This document shows positions 55,839 through 64,000 of a stretch of 64,000 nt of DNA, one piece after another. The notes under the pieces are model-generated. The model saw only the letters and a list, made by a program, of their open reading frames with translations, was not told where the DNA came from and made no database searches. The DNA comes from Domibacillus tundrae (GTDB taxonomy: Bacteria > Bacillota > Bacilli > Bacillales > Domibacillaceae). Numbering within the stretch: position 1 is the first letter of the stretch; each line of letters starts with the position of its first letter. Where the stretch lies: positions 1 through 64,000 of the forward strand of contig NZ_LAJA01000012.1 in NCBI RefSeq assembly GCF_000970675.1, in the 5' to 3' direction. Position numbers and translations under genes: made by a program.

Positions 55839-58263
55839 GATCGAACCCTCCCTGGGTAAGAGTGGTGTGGCCCCCTCCTAAAAGTGATGGCAGTGAAATG
55901 GAAATGGTGAGCCCTTTATTAGGCAGGGAATGGAAGTCAATTTTCCCGTCCATACTGCGCACTCGCTCTTTCATTCCATATACCCCCATACTGCTAAAGG
56001 AGTCTTCTATCCCTTTTACATCCATTCCGATTCCATCATCTCGGTAGACCAATTTAATTCGATCGGGATAGCTCGCAAGTGTGATGTGAACTTCTGCTGC
56101 ACCGGAATGCTTCGTGGCGTTCGCTAAAAGCTCTTGGACGATACGATATAAGCCAATTAACAGATCGTCCGTCAGCGTATGATAAAACTAGACCTTATCA
56201 AACTGAATAGAATAATTAGCCCGCAATTGAGTAAATTCAAATAACGCCTCTAAGGATGAAATGAGTCCTTCCTCTTTAAGCATAGGCGGCCGCAATTCAT
56301 TGCACGTTATGCGTATTTGATAAATGACATCTAATAAGCCCTGCACAATTTGCTGCAGCTGTTCCCGCATCTGTGGGGGAATAAGTGGATCTGTCGATAG
56401 ATGATCAAGCTTCCGATACCAGATAATCTGCTCTTGCAGCGCAGAATCATGCAAATCCTGAGATAAATGCTTTCTTTCATTTTCAGACAATTTAAATAAT
56501 AGACGCAAAAGCCAAGCGGGAGCCATTTGATTAGAGGTGATCGTATCCAGCTCCTTCGTTAAATCTTCAATCAGCCGGAAATTGTCATATAAAACGTTAA
56601 TATACCGGCTTACCGTCTTAAGCCACACTTTCTTTGATGAGAACGTTAAAGATTCAGGTTTTCCCCCAATGTAAAGTAAATAGTTTTTCCCGCTAATTTC
56701 ACCAATTTTTAATACGTAGCCGTTTAATGTTTCGATAAGTTCGTTTACTGGAAGATTACTTATCGGAAGTGTTCCAATATCTCCCTGCAGTTCTTGTTGT
56801 AGATCAGAATTGCCGCTTTTTGTTATAAATGTCTTATCCTCCTGTACTTCAATGACACTGACATGTTTTATTTTAATCACGTTCTGCACTTCTTTTACAA
56901 AACGGCGATTAAGTTCAGATACCTTCATAATCCCAAAAAGATCATGCGAAAAGCGGTCCAGGCTTGTCTGTAAGCAGGAATAGCGTTCTTCACTTTCTCG
57001 AATTTTTTGTTCTGCGCGATTCCTTTCTTCTTCCATTTTTTTTTGTTTTGTTACATCCCGAATTAGCGAGAAACCAGCGTTTTTGCCCATGTATGAAATA
57101 GGCGTAACGATAGCCTCTACATCTATAACCGTTTGATCTTTGCGGATCATTTTAAGTTCAATAAGAGACGTACCGGTTTGCTGCTCGTATACTCCTTTCA
57201 AGTGGGAATTCGCCATTTTTTGAAAATCGGGGTGAATAAAATCAAAGATAGACCGTCCTATAATATCTTCTGCACTTGAAGCGCCAATAAATACAAGAGC
57301 AGCTGAATTAATATAAATACATTTATAATCATAATGAAAAATAATCGCTTCCGGTGAAAGTTCAACAAGAAGCCGGTTCAGCTCTTCACTTTCTTTCAAT
57401 TCCTTTTCCATTCGTCCTTTTTCCGTCACGTCCCTTGCGACAGCTACAATACTTTCAACTTCCCCGTCATGATTAAGAACAGGCGTCGCCATGCATTCTA
57501 CAAATACAGAATAGCCTTCCGCATGAACAAATCGAAATTGAAACAGCTGGTTGATTTTTTTCTCCGTCAAGTTAGAAAATATTTCTTGAACATAACTAAG
57601 ATCTTCTGGGTCAATAAATTGAAATAGTGAAACACCCTCTACACCTTCACTATAAAATCCTGCTCCTTTTCTAAAAGCATAACGTATCGTTCCATCTGGT
57701 TCTAAGACGCCGTTTAAATCAGCTATGTTTTCAACAATGAATCGATTTTTGGCATCGCTCTCGACAAGTGCTGTTTCCATCTCTTTTCTTGAGGTGATAT
57801 CAATAACAACTCCATCTAAACGGATGATCTTTCCAGACAGATCCATTGTTGGCGTAATCCTATTTTGAATCCATCGGATATGGCCATCGGCATGAATAAT
57901 TCGATATTCACTAATACGCGAAATACCATTTCTGTTATCTCCTGATGAGGCTTCGAAAATGGATACATCATCAGGATGAATGATTGTTTTCCAAGATTCC
58001 CGATCTATAAATTGTTCCGATGGATACCCTGTAATCTTCTTCATCCCTTTTGACGTATAAGGTATTTTTTGAGACCGCCCATCATAACACCAAACCGCTA
58101 CATCAATATTATTGAAAACAGTTTGCAATTGTTGTTTACTTTCCAACAACTCCTCGCTAAGCATTCCCAGCCTTTTTTGATTTTCCAAACTTCTCATTCT
58201 CCACATCATTGTTATCCCTATTAAAAATAATATACATATTGCAAAGTAGCCAAATTCGCTCAT
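55831..58263 (-). pseudogene. PAS-rich NarL-type sensor histidine kinase with in-frame TAG
   Basis: The full frame of about 810 codons encodes one N-terminal membrane helix (FGYFAICILFLIGITMMW), three PAS domains (about 35-165, 170-290, 300-420), a GAF-like region and a HisKA_3 dimerisation domain (ERKHLSQDLHDSALQEQ with the phospho-His). At codon 692 (56188-56190) a TAG interrupts, after which the same frame resumes with the HATPase: VQELLANATKHSG (N box), DDGIGMD and GVYGMKERV. So the ATP domain is cut off by one substitution (CAG to TAG would do). Start at ATG 58263 is chosen by membrane topology; the ribosome-binding site is weak. Confidence 0.8.
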
Positions 58264-58466
58264 AGCACAATAATTCCGTCCAATCTTTATTAGATTTAAA
58301 TATATCGGTTTAATGTTATAACATAGCGAAAAAGTAAAGCTATGTTTTTTCTTATTTATAGAGTTGGTAAATATTTCTGAAAGTGTCTTTCTTGGCAATT
58401 GTCCGTAGTAGAGTATTTAGCGGATGACCGATGAGTTCGTGCAGATTAAAATGCGTTTATAAACAA

Positions 58467-58500
58467 AAAAGCTGCGCCAGGATGGTCTTGCGCAGCTTTT
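58467..58500. terminator. Terminator of the opu-type operon
   Basis: AAAAGCTGCGC / GCGCAGCTTTT perfect 11-bp stem, T tract on the minus strand. Confidence 0.85.
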
Positions 58501-58546
58501 CATTCTGTACTGTATCCTTGCATTTTTTTCAATCAGTATTTACTGT

Positions 58547-60064
58547 TTACTCCTGCAGGAGACCTTCTTTTTCTAAAAATTCACGTGCTGTTGCTTCAAC
58601 ACTTTTACTTTCCGCATTGACTTGATAGTTCATCGCACGCATTTCATCGTCGGTAATTTTGCCGGCGAGCTTATTCAACGATTCAACCAGCTCCGGGTAT
58701 TCTTCTGCCGTTTCCTCCATTAAAAGAGGCGCGCCTTGGTATGGCGGGAATAAGTTTTGATCATCTTCTAAAACGGTTAAGTCATACACTTGCAGCTCAC
58801 TGTCTGTTGAATATGCATCAATGAGGTTGATGTCTCCGCTTTGAAGCGCCTGATAGCGCAGCTTCGGCTCCATTGTGACGACAGATGGGAAATCAATGCC
58901 GTACGATTCTTGAATGCCGAGATAACCATCTTCCCTGTCTGAAAATTCAAGTGTAAAGCCAGCCTTAATCTGGCTTTCAATTTGCTTTACATCTGTAATC
59001 GTCTGAATGTCATTTTGCTCTGCTAAAGCGGTTGGAATCGCAAGCGCATATGTGTTATTGTATTGCATCGGCTCAAGCATGGTCATGTCAAATTGCTCGC
59101 TCATGCCGTCTCTCGCCTGCTCATACACAGCTCGGGAATCAGTGCTTTCGGCCGTTTCTTTTAAAAATTCCGAAATGGCAGTTCCCGTAAACTCCGGATA
59201 TAGATCAATGCTGCCAGAATCAAGCGCGTTAAAGACAAATGACGTTTTGCCAAGTCCCGGCTTTAACTCAACCGAAAGATCCGTGTCCTGCTCAATCAAC
59301 AATTTATACATGTTGATTAAAATTTCCGGCTCCGTGCCAAGTTTTGCTCCAATGACAATTTCTTTATCCTGCCTTCCGAAAAACGGTCCTACGATGACAA
59401 GCAGTGAGGCAGCAAGCAAAATGCCAAGCATCGCCCCCGCTTTTTTAAAGGAAAGGGTCTCAAATCGGCGTAATAGAATATCAAACGAAATCGCCAGCAG
59501 CGCAGCCGGAATCGCTCCAAGAACGATAAGCGCTGTATTGTTGCGGTCAATACCAAGTAAAATAATATCACCGAGACCGCCGGCGCCGATTAAGGCGGCA
59601 AGTGTCGCCGTGCCGACAATCAGCACCATGGCTGTTCGAATTCCCGCCATAATCACCGGCATTGCCAGTGGCAGCTCCACCTTCATAAGCCGGCGTTTTT
59701 GGTTCATCCCCATTCCCCGTGCCGCTTCAATTAAAGAAGGATCAACTTCTTTAATACCCGTGTATGTATTACGCAAAATCGGCAGCAATGCATAGACAAC
59801 AAGCGCGATAATAGCGGGAACCTTTCCAATGCCGAAAAGAGGAATAAGCAAACCAAGCAGCGCCAAAGACGGGATCGTCTGCATAACGGCTGTAATCCCG
59901 ATAATGCTTTCCGCCGCTTTTTGCTTTCTCGTTAAATAAATGCCAAGTGGAATCGCGATTAAAACCGCGAAAAAAAGAGCAATAAATGAAATTTGAATAT
60001 GTTCAAGAAGTGCTGCGAGTAATTCTTCTTTCCGCTCGAAAAAAACGGTTGTCAGCCCATTCAT
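58547..60064 (-). CDS. ABC transporter permease fused to substrate-binding domain (OpuF/EgtU type)
   Basis: 505 residues. Residues 1-215 are an OpuBB-type permease (six helices; EAARGMGMNQKRR coupling loop); residues about 230-505 are an OpuAC-like binding domain tethered outside (VIGAKLGTEPEILINMYKLL, LYPEFTGTAISEF, YALAIPTALAEQN). This fusion occurs in OpuF (betaine) and EgtU (ergothioneine) systems; the ligand-pocket residues cannot be judged here. It overlaps the ATPase gene by four bases and has GGGGAGGTG. Confidence 0.87.
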   Translation of the reverse strand: MNGLTTVFFERKEELLAALLEHIQISFIALFFAVLIAIPLGIYLTRKQKAAESIIGITAVMQTIPSLALLGLLIPLFGIGKVPAIIALVVYALLPILRNTYTGIKEVDPSLIEAARGMGMNQKRRLMKVELPLAMPVIMAGIRTAMVLIVGTATLAALIGAGGLGDIILLGIDRNNTALIVLGAIPAALLAISFDILLRRFETLSFKKAGAMLGILLAASLLVIVGPFFGRQDKEIVIGAKLGTEPEILINMYKLLIEQDTDLSVELKPGLGKTSFVFNALDSGSIDLYPEFTGTAISEFLKETAESTDSRAVYEQARDGMSEQFDMTMLEPMQYNNTYALAIPTALAEQNDIQTITDVKQIESQIKAGFTLEFSDREDGYLGIQESYGIDFPSVVTMEPKLRYQALQSGDINLIDAYSTDSELQVYDLTVLEDDQNLFPPYQGAPLLMEETAEEYPELVESLNKLAGKITDDEMRAMNYQVNAESKSVEATAREFLEKEGLLQE

Positions 60065-60996
60065 GCCCGCACCTCCCCGGCAAGAAACTGAATAATAGTT
60101 TCCCTCGTCACGGAGCCGATTGGCTGTCCATTTTCTTCGATGATTAGGACGTCCGTTTCCGCTAACAGCTGGAGCGCTTCACTAATCGGTGCGCCTGCAG
60201 AAATCGTCCGTCCTTCTTTTAGTCCAATTGGAAATTGCACCACTACTTCTTTTACTTTTCTGCCTTCTATCCGGTCATGCGAACCAATAAAGCTTTTCAC
60301 AAAATCATTCACCGGATGTTCGATAATTTCTTCGGGCGTACCGACCTGGACAACCTTGCCATCTTTCATTACACAAAGACGGTCACCGAGCTTGATGGCT
60401 TCTTTCATGTCATGTGTCACGAACACAATTGTTTTTTGAATTTTACGCTGCAGCTCTAAAAGGTCATCCTGCAGCTTTTCCCGGCTGATCGGGTCAAGCG
60501 CACTAAAGGGTTCATCCATTAAAATCACTTCCGGATCGGCTGCAAGCGCCCGGATAACGCCTATTCGCTGCTGCTGGCCTCCCGAGAGCTCAGACGGTTT
60601 CCGGTTTCGATAAACGGATGGTTCAAGGCCGACCATCTCAAGCAGCTCATCGACGCGGCGGCTGATTTTCGAGCGGTTCCACTTGCGCATCTCTGGAACG
60701 ACCGCGATGTTTTCCGCAATCGTCATATGTGGAAACAGGGCGATTTGCTGCAGGACATAGCCGATGTTCCAGCGAAGTTCGTGAATATCAAATTCGCTGA
60801 TTTTTTTTCCGTCAATCCGCAGCGTGCCGTCAGAAATTGGAATGAGCCGGTTGATCATTTTCAGCGTCGTCGTTTTCCCACAGCCGCTTGGTCCAATTAA
60901 AATGAAAAATTCTCCTTTTTTAATGATTAAGTCAAGTTGCTGGACCGCTTGGGTGCCATCCGGGTATTTCTTTTCCACCTGGTCAAACTGAATCAT
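60061..60996 (-). CDS. ABC transporter ATPase with CBS domain (OpuA/EgtU type)
   Basis: 311 residues. Walker A GPSGCGKTTTL, Q-loop, signature LSGGQQQRIGV and DEPFSALDP, then a C-terminal CBS-like part (VLIIEENGQPIGSVTRETII). Energises uptake by the fused permease/binding protein downstream. TGGAG before ATG 60996 sets the start; the frame opens at 61011. Confidence 0.9.
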   Translation of the reverse strand: MIQFDQVEKKYPDGTQAVQQLDLIIKKGEFFILIGPSGCGKTTTLKMINRLIPISDGTLRIDGKKISEFDIHELRWNIGYVLQQIALFPHMTIAENIAVVPEMRKWNRSKISRRVDELLEMVGLEPSVYRNRKPSELSGGQQQRIGVIRALAADPEVILMDEPFSALDPISREKLQDDLLELQRKIQKTIVFVTHDMKEAIKLGDRLCVMKDGKVVQVGTPEEIIEHPVNDFVKSFIGSHDRIEGRKVKEVVVQFPIGLKEGRTISAGAPISEALQLLAETDVLIIEENGQPIGSVTRETIIQFLAGEVRA

Positions 60997-61292
60997 ATTA
61001 TCACACTCCATTCCTATCCCTTTTTACCCTTTTGAAATCACTCCTATGCTTATCTGGTACATTTTCGCGTCAAAAAGAACCACCTTATTTAAGTGGCTGC
61101 CATCAAGTCAATAATAGAACAATTCTAAACGAAGTGGAACTATAAGTCGGAATAAGCCTAATAAAAAAAATCAGCTTATAGACTCAGCCCATATTGTCGG
61201 CGGTCTATAAGCTTTTTAAAAATTTTAGTATTCGTCTTTTTCTTTTTTCATACTAATCACGTATGAACTTTTAAGTAATAGTTATTTTTCTT
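60997..61292. other. Intergenic region upstream of the ABC operon
   Basis: Holds the terminator at 61163-61217 and A/T-rich sequence; no gene seen. Confidence 0.4.
61163..61217. terminator. Terminator of the TerC gene
   Basis: AGCTTATAGAC / GTCTATAAGCT perfect 11-bp stem (61173-61183 / 61203-61213), T8 on the minus strand and T5 on the plus strand. Confidence 0.75.
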
Positions 61293-62108
61293 TTATTTTT
61301 TTAACACGTTGGTTTCTTTTAATACTTCTTCGTTTTCTTCCTTTTCTTTCAAATCATTAGGCGGTTTATCTTTCGAAAGGAACCAGCCCCCTACGCCGAT
61401 CAGGAGAAGGACCGACCAAAAAAACATTTTCCATGTTGTTCCTTTTCCGAAGTCTTCTGATATAATGGCCAGCTCTGGATGAGATAAGGCATAAACGCCG
61501 AGTTTCACCCCTACCCACGCAACAACAAGAAACGCCGCTGTTTCGAGACCGGGCTTCCGGTCCAGCAAAATCACAAAATATCCGGCCGCAAATCTCATAA
61601 TAACGAGTCCAATGATTCCACCGGCAAGTACGATCGCAAAATGACCGCCATCCAGCCCGCCGATTGTCGGCAGGTTTGTCCCCGGAAGCGTAATGGCTAA
61701 TGCCACAGCGGCCAGAATCGCATCAACGGCAAATGCAATGTCCGCCAGCTCCACCTTGATAACAGTCATCCAAAAACCAGAACCCTTTTTGTCCTTTTCT
61801 TCTTTCTTTAAATGGCTTTTTAGCACAAACTTCTTTACTAAATGATAAAGAGCAATACCAAACAAATACAGGGCGCCAATTGCCTGCACCTGCCAAATGT
61901 GAACTAAATACGAAATAATAAACAAGGAGGCAAACCTAAAAATAAATGCTCCAGCAAGACCATAGAATAAAGCTTTCTTTCTTTGCGCGGGCGGTAAATG
62001 TTTCACCATTGTGGCAATAACAAGAGCGTTATCCGCAGCTAATATTCCTTCCAGTCCGATTAAAATGATCAGAACCCAGCCGTACTCCAATAATAAGCCA
62101 ACATCCAT
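61293..62108 (-). CDS. TerC family integral membrane protein (Mn exporter-like)
   Basis: 271 residues, seven to eight membrane segments with TerC signatures: GLEGILAADNALVIATMVKHL and ELADIAFAVDAILAAVALA, both with membrane Asp residues. B. subtilis relatives (YceF, YkoY) export manganese. I see no yybP-ykoY-type riboswitch upstream. AAAGGAG nine bases before ATG 62108 sets the start; the frame opens at 62141. Confidence 0.88.
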   Translation of the reverse strand: MDVGLLLEYGWVLIILIGLEGILAADNALVIATMVKHLPPAQRKKALFYGLAGAFIFRFASLFIISYLVHIWQVQAIGALYLFGIALYHLVKKFVLKSHLKKEEKDKKGSGFWMTVIKVELADIAFAVDAILAAVALAITLPGTNLPTIGGLDGGHFAIVLAGGIIGLVIMRFAAGYFVILLDRKPGLETAAFLVVAWVGVKLGVYALSHPELAIISEDFGKGTTWKMFFWSVLLLIGVGGWFLSKDKPPNDLKEKEENEEVLKETNVLKK

Positions 62109-62233
62109 CAAATCTTCTCCTTTCACCCGGTTTAACACCACTTTTATTAAACGTTAAAAGGGTTTCTTTAGCTGTTCAACCTTAATTCCAAGAAAATAAA
62201 CAGACGTAACAGAAAATTTATCATCATAAAAAT

Positions 62234-62268
62234 TACCGATTTATTTATGAACCAATAATAAATCGGTA
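62234..62268. terminator. Hairpin with T tracts both ways
   Basis: TACCGATTTAT / ATAAATCGGTA perfect 11-bp stem; lies between the TerC gene and the alcohol dehydrogenase pseudogene (minus strand), so it probably ends the latter. Confidence 0.7.
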
Positions 62269-62311
62269 TTTTTTCTTTTGCAGGAATCTTTTCTAGTTCA
62301 TCATTTAAATC

Positions 62312-63408
62312 TTATGAACTAAATTTCATAATTGCCTTAAGAGTTGTCCCCTTTTTAGAATCTGCGATAGCTTCATTAATAGTATCTAACGTGTAGTATT
62401 TGATTAATTTATCAAAAGGAAATACCCCTTGTTTATACAGCTCAATCAGCATCGGAATATACAATTGCGGAACGCTTTCCCCATCAAGAATCCATTTAGG
62501 TTTCTTTCAAACAGGATTGTATTCATATCCAATGTAACTTCAGTTCCTAATGCTGGAGCCCCAACTTGTACGACATGTCCCAGCACAGCAAGAGAGTCAA
62601 CCGCGAAACGTGTATTCTCAGGACGGCCGCTAGCTTCAACGGCATTATTGACACCTTTGCCAGTAATGCTCATGATTGTTTCCACAACATTTTGTTCCTT
62701 TGCGTTGATGGTATGAGTTGCACCTAATTCTTTTGCTAATTCAAGGCGGTTATCTTGAATATCAATCGCAATAATTATGCCGCAATGAGATACTTTAGCG
62801 GCCATAACTGCACCTAAGCCAACTGCACCAATTCCAAAAACAGCAATACTGGAACCAGGATCAGGCTTTAAATTATTTAGTACAGCACCGCTTCCTGTCT
62901 GAATACCGCAGCCGAGTGGTCCGAGCATTTCAAGAGGAACATCTTTTTGCACCTTTACAACATTTCGTTGATTTGCTACGCAATAATAGGAGAAGCTTGA
63001 CTGGCCAAAAAAGTTAGAAAGTTCTTGACCATCCTTGTGTAAACGAGACGTGCCATCTGCCATTTTGCCAGTAAAATTTAAATCATAAAATACTTCGCAT
63101 GCATACGGTTTTCCTTTTAAACAGTTCGGATAGCCGCCACAAGAACTATACGATAAAACTACGTGATCACCAGGCTGAATCGTTGTTACACCCATGCCTA
63201 CTTTTTCCACTACCCCAGAACCTTCATGTCCCAGCACTGCAGGAAGTGGCACTAGGTAAGCTTAATTTTGTGCAAGAACATCTGTATGACAAATTCCCGA
63301 CGCAACAAGGCGGACTAAAACCTCACCTGGTTTAGGGTCATCGATTGAAATTTCTGTAATTTGAAATGGTTCACCTTTTCCAAATGTAACGGCTGCTTTT
63401 GATTGCAT
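62312..63408 (-). pseudogene. Zinc-dependent NAD alcohol dehydrogenase, two lesions
   Basis: Full frame of about 365 codons in the class III/aryl-alcohol dehydrogenase style: QITEISIDDPKPGEVLVRLV, SGICHTD, GHEGSGVVEKVG, NCLKGKPYAC, VFGIGAVGLGAVMAA. Lesion 1: TAA at 63262-63264 in VLAQN(stop)AYLVPLP, where one substitution from CAA would explain it. Lesion 2: one base lost in the A run near 62500-62508, after which the frame RKPKWILDGESVPQLYIPML continues to a normal end at 62312. The structural zinc Cys cluster is also thin (only CGGYPNCLKGKPYAC). Not functional. Confidence 0.8.
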
Positions 63409-63581
63409 ATCGATACTTCCCAGTTAATGAAAAACGTTTCATAATTAAGATAACCGTCCTAGTTTTTTTCATACAATCTTTTGTAAACCTTACTTGTCAT
63501 TCCGCTGTATGGATTTTAAAAGAAGGAGTATCTTCTATAAAGTCGAATAAGTTAATAATTCAGTTTAGGAGGGTATGCACT
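63409..63581. other. Short intergenic region before the YtpB-like gene
   Basis: Presumably holds the promoter of the YtpB-like gene. AGGAGGG is at 63568-63574. Confidence 0.4.
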
Positions 63582-64000
63582 TGAAAGTACCAACGAAACC
63601 ATGGACATTGTTGTATAAAATACAACAGGAGGTACTTCCGGACACTCGTCATTATTTAAACGAGTGGAAGGTGAAGGCAGACAAAATCCCGGATGACGAA
63701 TTACGAAAACAAGCTCTTTCCAGCATTAAAGAAAAGACTTTCCACTGTGAAGGCGGGGCTGTTTATGGACTGCTTGCTGGACAAGAGCGCAAAAACATTA
63801 TTCGATTTATTGTGGCCTATCAAACGATCAGTGATTACTTGGATAATCTTTGTGATAGGAGTACCTCTTTGGAAGAAAGGGATTTCCGGATGCTTCATCA
63901 GTCTATGCAGCACGCCTTAACCCCTGGAGAAGAACCGGTAAATTATTATCGATATCGGCAAAATCAAGATGATGGCGGGTATTTGGCTTCTCTTGTGTTA
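63582..64000 (+). CDS. ytpB: YtpB-like tetraprenyl-beta-curcumene synthase (DUF2600), partial
   Basis: Runs off the window end, so only about 139 residues are seen. KVPTKPWTLLYKIQQEVLPD, ADKIPDDELRKQALSSIKEK then TFHCEGGAVYGLLAG and DYLDNLCDRS match the YtpB family, which cyclises tetraprenyl diphosphate to tetraprenyl-beta-curcumene in sesquarterpene synthesis. DYLDNLCD is the Asp-rich substrate motif. ATG 63576 is only one base from AGGAGGG; TTG 63582, seven bases away, is the better start. Confidence 0.83.

Noticed and set aside
59007-59795. 262-codon plus-strand frame opposite the ABC permease gene
   Set aside because: Shadow of the permease coding strand; Ser/Ile-rich reading without motifs, while the minus strand has clear permease and binding-domain signatures.
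62109-62300. yybP-ykoY manganese riboswitch ahead of the TerC gene
   Set aside because: The upstream sequence is A/T-rich without the conserved motif; only a terminator hairpin is present.

Overview
The window looks like chromosome of an endospore-forming, aerobic, low-to-mid GC Bacillaceae bacterium that is not Bacillus subtilis itself. Reasons: an aa3-600 menaquinol oxidase operon (qoxABCD), a CotF-type spore coat protein, a GlcU/glucose dehydrogenase pair, a YtpB-type terpene synthase, ComP/ComA-like regulators, strong AGGAGG ribosome-binding sites with frequent GTG/TTG starts, and many B. subtilis-like proteins (YkpA, YfmR, YpsA, YrhD/YrhE/YrhG, SalA, YczE). Most genes are confident family calls made by reading the protein; no database search was run.

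Layout. 0-2.9 kb: hemolysin-III-like protein, then an acetyltransferase-like / CoA-disulfide reductase / universal stress protein operon. 2.9-4.5 kb: ABC-F protein YkpA. 4.7-10.35 kb: sulfate assimilation and siroheme operon cysH-sat-cysC-sumT-sirB-sirC ending in a TauE/SafE exporter, with no sulfate permease inside. 10.4-22 kb: an accessory, visibly AT-richer zone holding decayed recombinases, a broken nucleotidyltransferase, a rifampin ADP-ribosyltransferase gene with one nonsense codon, an SMI1/KNR4 gene, a CPCC gene flanked by two 70-bp repeats, a paiB-paiA-marR / yczE module with a palindromic operator, a cupin, and a tRNA-Arg(CCU) with recombinase fragments on both sides. Four related hairpins punctuate the middle of this zone between modules. 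22-25 kb: small proteins, a probable type I toxin-antitoxin locus, a FUSC-like membrane protein and a DJ-1/PfpI protein.

25.4-29.2 kb: qoxABCD with a Rex-like operator upstream. 29-35 kb: MOSC protein, spore coat protein, EAL remnant, CDF transporter, CcoN-like membrane protein, GAF-STAS regulator, GGDEF enzyme. 35-42 kb: formate module: a Mrp/SalA ATPase, a DUF1641 protein and a large formate dehydrogenase on the minus strand, and DUF2294 plus a FocA-type transporter divergently. Formate-dependent PurT lies at 48.6-49.8 kb. 42-48.6 kb: glucose dehydrogenase/uptake pair, a two-repeat protein, YfmR, YpsA. 50-58 kb: CHAD protein, two large c-di-GMP signalling proteins, and a ComA-like regulator with a PAS-rich kinase split by an in-frame TAG. 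58.5-64 kb: an OpuF/EgtU-type ABC transporter, a TerC protein, a decayed zinc alcohol dehydrogenase and the start of a YtpB-like gene.

The signals most worth following are the cassette-like organisation at 13.6-18.1 kb (70-bp repeats plus a dispersed hairpin family), the type I toxin/antisense locus at 22.8-23.2 kb, structured leaders ahead of both formate genes, and several otherwise intact genes broken by single nonsense codons.
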